From Leucaena leucocephala (taxonomy: Eukaryota > Streptophyta > Magnoliopsida > Fabales > Fabaceae), in assembly GCA_037074615.1 (NCBI GenBank), contig CM073542.1:19546001-19610000 (forward strand): a DNA stretch of 64,000 bases. Direction: 5' to 3'. Made by a program: the position numbers and the translations under genes. The notes beneath the pieces were generated by a model, which had not been told where the DNA came from, did no database searches, and saw only the letters and a list, made by a program, of their open reading frames with translations. This document shows, one piece after another, positions 58,681 through 64,000 of this stretch (position 1 is the stretch's first letter; the number at the start of each line of letters is the position of its first letter).

Positions 58681-59775
58681 TTGATTTTTTTTAAAACTTT
58701 CTTGCTATGTATTTGAGTTATTTACGAGGTTTTGACCTTGGTTATAACTAGTTTTGTCTATTTGGTAATTAGGTTTGCAAAGTGGTACTTGAACCTTGCA
58801 TTTAAAAGCTTTGAAATTTCATTTGTGGACTGTATTATATACTTGCTTGTTTTGGGTGTTCTTGGCATCCATCCAAGTTATATTTGGTCCTTTGAAACTT
58901 GTTAATGGTTTGAAGTGTATAGGAATTATTTTGGTGAAATTGAAAATTTTGGTGAATTTTTACAATGGATTTTGAGTGAAATTTGTGGCCATTAAAAAAT
59001 GAAATTTTGTTTTGGACTTGTCCTTGAGTAGTTCTAAGTTCCTCTAAGTAATTTCATCCTTTTGGACTTTTCTTGGCCAATTGGAAGTTGTTTTTGTCAA
59101 ATTTTGGGTAAAATATTATGTTGATTCTTCTGTCAAGTTTGCTGATTTTTCCCATTTTGCTATAGCTAAGCAAAATTTTGTTGCAACAAAGTATGTTTTT
59201 TTAAGGAGGTTGTTTCTATGTCTTTTACTACAGCCAAGATTACCTTTGTTATAGTGAAGTTACTCTGTTTCTACCAATATTCTTCTCTATGCACTTCACT
59301 GCAGCAAAGGTACACTGAAGGAAACACTTCGCTAAAGTAAAGTTATTGATACAGGATATATTGTTTTGCTTGTTTCCTTTGATCTTTTAGCATTTATACC
59401 TATTCTTTCTTGTTCCATTAAGTGTCTAATGAATGCTAATTTATGAATATCATTGGTTGGTTTCTTTAATTAGAAATTATCCACTCTTTTCTCACTATGT
59501 GACTTGGCCTAAGGATTACCATACATATATACATGATCCACTCATTCCTTCTCATTCTTTTGCAGGCATTGCTACTTGGAAAGAAGAGGTATCCTTTTAC
59601 TTAGAGTCACAAGAACTAAATACTCTTCCAGCTTAAGTATAATATCTTGATAAGAAGTTGGAAGCTTAACCATAAGAGTCAACTGCATGTTTTCCTTAAT
59701 CTCAAATACATAAGACATCCCTGATATTCCTATTGCAATGCCTTTGGTCATACCATAGATAATTGCTTTGATAGG
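58681..59775. other. Stretch inside the Athila-like element without recognisable gene
   Basis: Interrupts gag. T-rich with G-rich phrases such as TTTTGGTGAAATTGAAAATTT. Chance frames occur at 59433-59636 and 59826-59572. It could be an insertion, but no termini or duplicated flank are apparent. Confidence 0.35.
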
Positions 59776-60290
59776 ATGAGAATTAAGGGTTTTTATCAAC
59801 CCACCCCACCTAACCCATTTCTTCACTCCTATGACACAAATGCTATGATTTATCCACTATACGCTGATCATACTACTCCATCACATGTTACCTATCATGA
59901 ACCACATTTTATACAACCTAGACCACATCATGAATCATACTTTTCACCACATAGTCTATACTATGAACCTTCATATCCACCATGTAACTCATACTATGAA
60001 CCCATTCCTATATTTCATGTCTACCTTCTAGACCTCCTTTTCACCCTATGAGCCACATGAGGAGAATTTCTTCCAACCAATTGTGCAAAGTCAAGAGTTT
60101 TCTCTTAATGAAGTGCAATGAATGAAATAGGAAGTCAAAACTCAAATGAATGAGTTTAACAATATTTTGCATTCACAAAGTATGACTGGTAGTCAACAGG
60201 TAAAAGCCATTGCAAGGAAGATAGAAAAGCTAGAAAGACTTAGTGAGCTTACACAAAAAGTATGAGTGGATACTCCAACAACTACAATTT
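59776..60290 (+). pseudogene. Gag C-terminal low-complexity region of the Athila-like element
   Basis: The frame 59776-60051 encodes repeats of a Tyr/His-Glu-Pro motif: YHEPHFI, HHESYF, YYEPSYPP, YYEPIP, spaced about 10 residues apart. His/Tyr/Pro-rich repeats of this kind occur in the gag of some Athila-like elements. After a frameshift a coiled-coil-like stretch follows (EVKTQMNEFNNILHSQS, VKAIARKIEKLERLSELTQK). No zinc knuckle and no protease are visible. Confidence 0.45.
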
Positions 60291-60599
60291 CAAGAAAGTA
60301 TTAAGCATAGTGTACAAATGCTATCTAAGAACAACATTCCTTAAGAAAATTCTTCTCTATTGCTAACATGTTTAGATAAGGAAGTTACTAAGGAGACTTC
60401 TCTAACCATCAAGAGTCACCTTGTGAACTTCAATATAATGACATTGTGTCACTCCTATACACTCCCAAGTATGAGGATCACATCATTCATCTTAAGAAAG
60501 TATACAATCACCTGACAAATTGTCACTAAAAATTACTTGCTAAACAAAAAGATAGGGGCGTAAGAAATGAGTTGGATGACCTTATTTCTGTCATTGAAA

Positions 60600-62248
60600 A
60601 ACTTATAAATCACATATATTAGGAAGAATTAGAGGGCATGAATAGCATATCATGGTTCCAAGTTTGGTACATAAATGATGAGCAAGAAAGTGAAGCTATT
60701 GATGTAGTTGAAAATGAATTGTAAAGTGAATAATCTTGTCAAACATCCAAGAGCACTTTGGAACATTAAATGGAAATACCCATACTAAATGGATTTAGAG
60801 ATAATCAACACTCTTTGATACATGATCCTACTAGCACAAAAAATTGAAGTTTTAGTGCTATACACTCTAAACACCAAATCTATCTACTTCATCTATTGAA
60901 TCTCTTACCTCAGGTAATATCTCTCATATTCTCATTGAAGTTGAGCTTCCCATTCATGCAGTGTGAGTAATACAGTAGTGATAATTGGAGTGATGAGGAG
61001 GTAGATGAAGAAATAGTTGTAGAATCTCCCTATATGTATGAGCATGAAAATACTACCTCTCTTGCTTCTAGTGAACTTTGAATGAGCATGCTAAGTGTGT
61101 TGTTTCTACTTATGTGTGTGATGATTTCCATGATAAACATGAGCATGTAGAGAGTAGTGAACTTCATTTGAGCTTTGTTGTCAAAGATGGTTGGGAGCAT
61201 GTTATATGCACTAGTTATAAAGAGCATGATACTATTCTAAGTGTTGAATAGTCTACCCATTCCAGTGATGAATATTTGTATAATTCTTTTTTCCCCTCTC
61301 TTGTAAATTGAAAATTGATATTCCATGCTTCAATTGTTCTCAATTAACTTGCAAGCTTTCTAGTTTACATCCACAAGAGTCTTTAATTGATGATGATATT
61401 GTTCTTGATCCTAATAGTCATGATGAGCCTTTAGAAGGTCTTTCTTATATTTTTTTAGGTTCTCAAGATGATCTTGATAATAGAACTAGAACCAACCCCA
61501 TAGAGATGCAAAAAAAAAAAAAGAATTGAATGATGAAGAAGATGGTGAGACCAAGAGTTCTCCATGCAATCTCAAAAAGGAGTTGCAACTAAGGGCAAAG
61601 CAACTTGAACAAAAGGGAAGTATTGAAATTCTTCCAATTAAGAACATTAACCCTTTCTCTATGCATAACTCTACACATGTGTATTGTCTTGATTATAGTG
61701 GTGAACTCAAATGTGATGTATGTTTAGACATTGAGAACTTTTTGCATTCTCTATTTCTACACTTGGCATTGACCCTAATCTTGCATCCATGACTAATGAT
61801 GATTAAGTTGATATTGTTGATTGCATTGAATCTTTATTGAGGTTGAGTATTGATAACATTGTTAGGGTTGCTACTGAGCATGATTTAAAATATAAATGAT
61901 ATTTTTGAGAATCTTATGCATGAGAAAGACATTAACTTGCTTGAGCGTGATAGAACTAATTTTGAGGATTCCGTATTCTTGCCATATGCTGTGAATTCTT
62001 TTCAAGAATCTTTCCATTCAATACTCTTATGTGATTTGCAACCCGATATAGGGAAATGTATTTTGGATTCTCTTGAATCATGTGTTTTTGAATATGAGTT
62101 CTTCAAATTTCATTATGATTCTAGAAAAATAAATGAACACCATTTGATTTGGAGTCTCAAGCACATGCATGGTTTTTCTCATGAGGTCCTAACTTGTGAT
62201 TTACCTCCTAACTTATTAGGATTCCATGCGAATATTACACATATTTAA
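60600..62248 (+). pseudogene. Decayed ORF of unknown nature in place of pol
   Basis: A run of coding-like segments on one strand, shifting frame at several points: ELEGMNSISWFQVWYINDEQ (60627), WSDEEVDEEIVVESPYMYEH (about 60985), CVVSTYVCDDFHDKHEHVES then SELHLSFVVKDGWEHVIC (about 61100), 61308-61529, 61526-61792 and 61916-62248. The second and third join through an A12 run at 61510-61521, where a length change explains the frame switch. The product is acidic and rich in His, Ser, Leu and Cys. No protease, RT, RNase H or integrase motif is present. It lies between gag and the Athila-type 3' tract. I do not recognise the family. Confidence 0.45.
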
Positions 62249-62639
62249 TGTCATGCAACATTAGATCATTTGATTGATTCTATTGGTCATGAGAAGCACC
62301 TATTATCACTTATACCTTATTCTAGCCTTCTCATACTACATCCACCCTTACATCACTTTACTTGTCCCATTACTTTTAATGGGTTCAAGTATTTTTAGTC
62401 TTGGGCATACTTGGAGTGGGTAATGTTTTGGTTGACTTTTTGTAGGCTAAATTCTTGAGAGGACTCACTCATGCCTCTCAGAGTCCATACTCTTCAAATT
62501 CTTATTCAATTGAGCCTGCACAACAGCTTAGGAGGATAAGACTGAGATTTCTCCTAATTTTTGTTTCTAACTACAAGCCACCATGAAAGTTTGTCTCCTT
62601 TCTTTACCTTGTTCTCATTAAATTTAAATTGATTGCATA
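62249..62639. other. Stretch after the unknown ORF, no gene called
   Basis: A frame continues weakly (FTCPITFNGFKYF, SWAYLEWVMFWLTFCRLNS near 62345-62455) with stops. It may be the tail of the unknown protein, perhaps a membrane-like segment. Confidence 0.3.
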
Positions 62640-62835
62640 TATGTTGTTTAACAAGTGTGGGGGAGGGACATTTCGTAGTAAAAGGTAGCTTGTGTCTTGT
62701 TTTGTATATTTCTTGTGTCTTGTTAATTGTGTGCACCCTTCCTTTTCCTTTCACATCTTGAGTTTCATTGTCTTATCTTTAAGCTAACTTTGCATTAAGG
62801 ACAATGCAAGGATTAAGTGTAAGGGAATTAGTGTT
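62640..62835 (+). other. Athila-type AAGTGTGGGGGAG tracts
   Basis: AACAAGTGTGGGGGAGGGAC at 62649 and GCATTAAGGACAATGCAAGG then ATTAAGTGTAAGGG at 62793. The motif 'CATTGAGGACAATG..AAGTGTGGGGG' is a hallmark of the region downstream of coding sequence in Athila-like elements and also occurs, inverted, at 10838-11000. It fixes plus orientation. Confidence 0.7.
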
Positions 62836-62951
62836 GAGTTGTGTTAGGTTTTTCTTTTTGCACAAAAATCTTAGTTTTCAAAAACTTTTTGAAGGTTTAA
62901 GTTTGTATCAAGAGCTCATTTTTGTATTCGTGATCCGATTTTAGCTTGGAA

Positions 62952-62991
<40 letters not shown>
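62952..62991 (+). repeat. (ATT)13 microsatellite
   Basis: A pure trinucleotide run of about 40 bp in the 3' untranslated part of the Athila-like element. Confidence 0.95.
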
Positions 62992-62992
<1 letters not shown>

Positions 62993-64000
62993 GTGACATG
63001 TTTTAATGCTTTTGAATTGAGAGTGATATGATATTTAGTCTTTGTGAATGAATTTGGAAAACATAGCCTAGTTAGAAGGATCCTTTGAGCCTCCATGCAT
63101 ATTTCCATTTGTATGTGTGCATTCACTTGTTCATATTGCTCTGCAGAACTTTTTCTAACTCTTAATCTTGGCCCCATTTCACATTTGTATCTCTTGAACA
63201 TGATATTAGCCTTAAGTTCATCAACCTAGTGATACCAAATGGCTAACCTTTGAACGATTTATATCCCTTGTTACTCATTTTGAGCTTTCTAGTTATTGTT
63301 CATTCATTCCATTGTATTCATTTAACCCTCTTTCCTTGCAATAATGCGTATCTCATTCATTCATTCATTCACTTTAGAATTCATTAGCATTTCATTGATT
63401 TCAATTGTGGGATTGATGATGATATTGTGCATGAATGAGCTTGGTTGCAAGAAAGAGAAAAGAGAAAGATTGAAAACCAAAAGAAAGAGAAGACAAAAAG
63501 AAAATTAAAAGAAAGAAATACAAAAGAAAAAAAGGAAAATCAAGAAAATAAAAGAAAGAAGGAATAAAAAGTGATATTACATCTCAAGAGTTAGAATTTG
63601 AAATCATCTTTCAATTGAGTATTGCTAATGCTATTGAGTTCTATTTGTTTATTTTTGCATATCATATAAATCTTCTTCCATATGCATTATTTATGCTTTT
63701 CTTTCCATACCCTTACATTACAAGTATAAAAGTCCTCATGATTCTTGAATACATTTGTATTTGAGTGGTGGAGAGGTAGAGCTACTACAAGTATATGATA
63801 GAGCATTTGAGCAAGTGAATTGAGTGAAAGAGCCCTAAACACTTGGTGAGTTGAGTGATATTATCCCTTGTGTGGTTTTCCATATCTTATTCACTTGGAT
63901 TAAATTTCATATCACTATTTATTCTTTAGCATTCGAATGTTTCATGGATTGATATGGATTGAAGAGTCATTTTTGGCTTGCATTGTGGCTAGAATTCTTG
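62992..64000 (+). other. Athila-like 3' untranslated region, to window end
   Basis: No gene. Includes a (CATT)n stretch at about 63352-63372 and a purine-rich run of AAAGAAAGAGAAGACAAAAAG type at 63440-63570, the counterpart of 9716-9795. The 3' LTR is expected beyond the window. Confidence 0.55.

Overview
The window looks like nuclear DNA of a flowering plant, probably a eudicot, from a transposon-dense (pericentromere-like) region. It is AT-rich throughout. Everything I can decode is a plant transposable element (Ty1/copia, Ty3/gypsy, CACTA), apart from one host-gene exon relic. No intact host gene, tRNA gene or CRISPR array is visible. The species cannot be named from sequence alone.

Layout. 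1-2.5 kb: an LTR of an abundant family (here 'family A', ends TGTAACACC.../...GGTGTTACA), a copia gag scrap and a tandem duplication. 2.5-5.2 kb: non-coding, with one VPS35-like exon on the minus strand. 5.2-21.9 kb: a nest. An old minus-strand Ty3/gypsy element (RT, RNase H, integrase, all decayed) is split in its integrase gene by a 10.7-kb minus-strand Athila/Tat-like element (7604-18274). That element carries a solo copia LTR (13294-15185) inside its own gag. A further 1.5-kb insertion (18749-20237) splits the outer element's H2C2 zinc finger from its integrase core. 21.9-29.3 kb: stacked family A LTRs, one of them holding a 2.1-kb solo LTR with a near-perfect target duplication. 29.3-38.4 kb: the best-preserved element, a 9.1-kb Ty1/copia retrotransposon on the plus strand with both LTRs, a tRNA-Met primer site, gag-PR-IN-RT-RH and only two 1-base frameshifts. 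38.4-45.1 kb: a 5S-rRNA-like segment, more family A LTRs and a decayed minus-strand gypsy element. 45.2-49.2 kb: a truncated CACTA element with a C48 (Ulp1-like) peptidase relic. 49.2-58 kb: LTR fragments, including a Sirevirus-like LTR full of ATCGATTAAT palindromes and another solo copia LTR (54209-56080) with a perfect target duplication. 58.2-64 kb: an Athila-like gag followed by a decayed ORF of unknown nature, where pol would be expected, and then Athila-type 3' sequence.

The copia family is present as one full element and two solo LTRs, so unequal LTR recombination has been active here. The least explained items are the unknown ORF at 60.6-62.25 kb, the GTCATGAC-type tandem arrays at both ends of the Athila-like element (with a third block in the 18.7-20.2 kb insert), the paired 5S-like segments, and the GC-rich palindromes in the copia leader.
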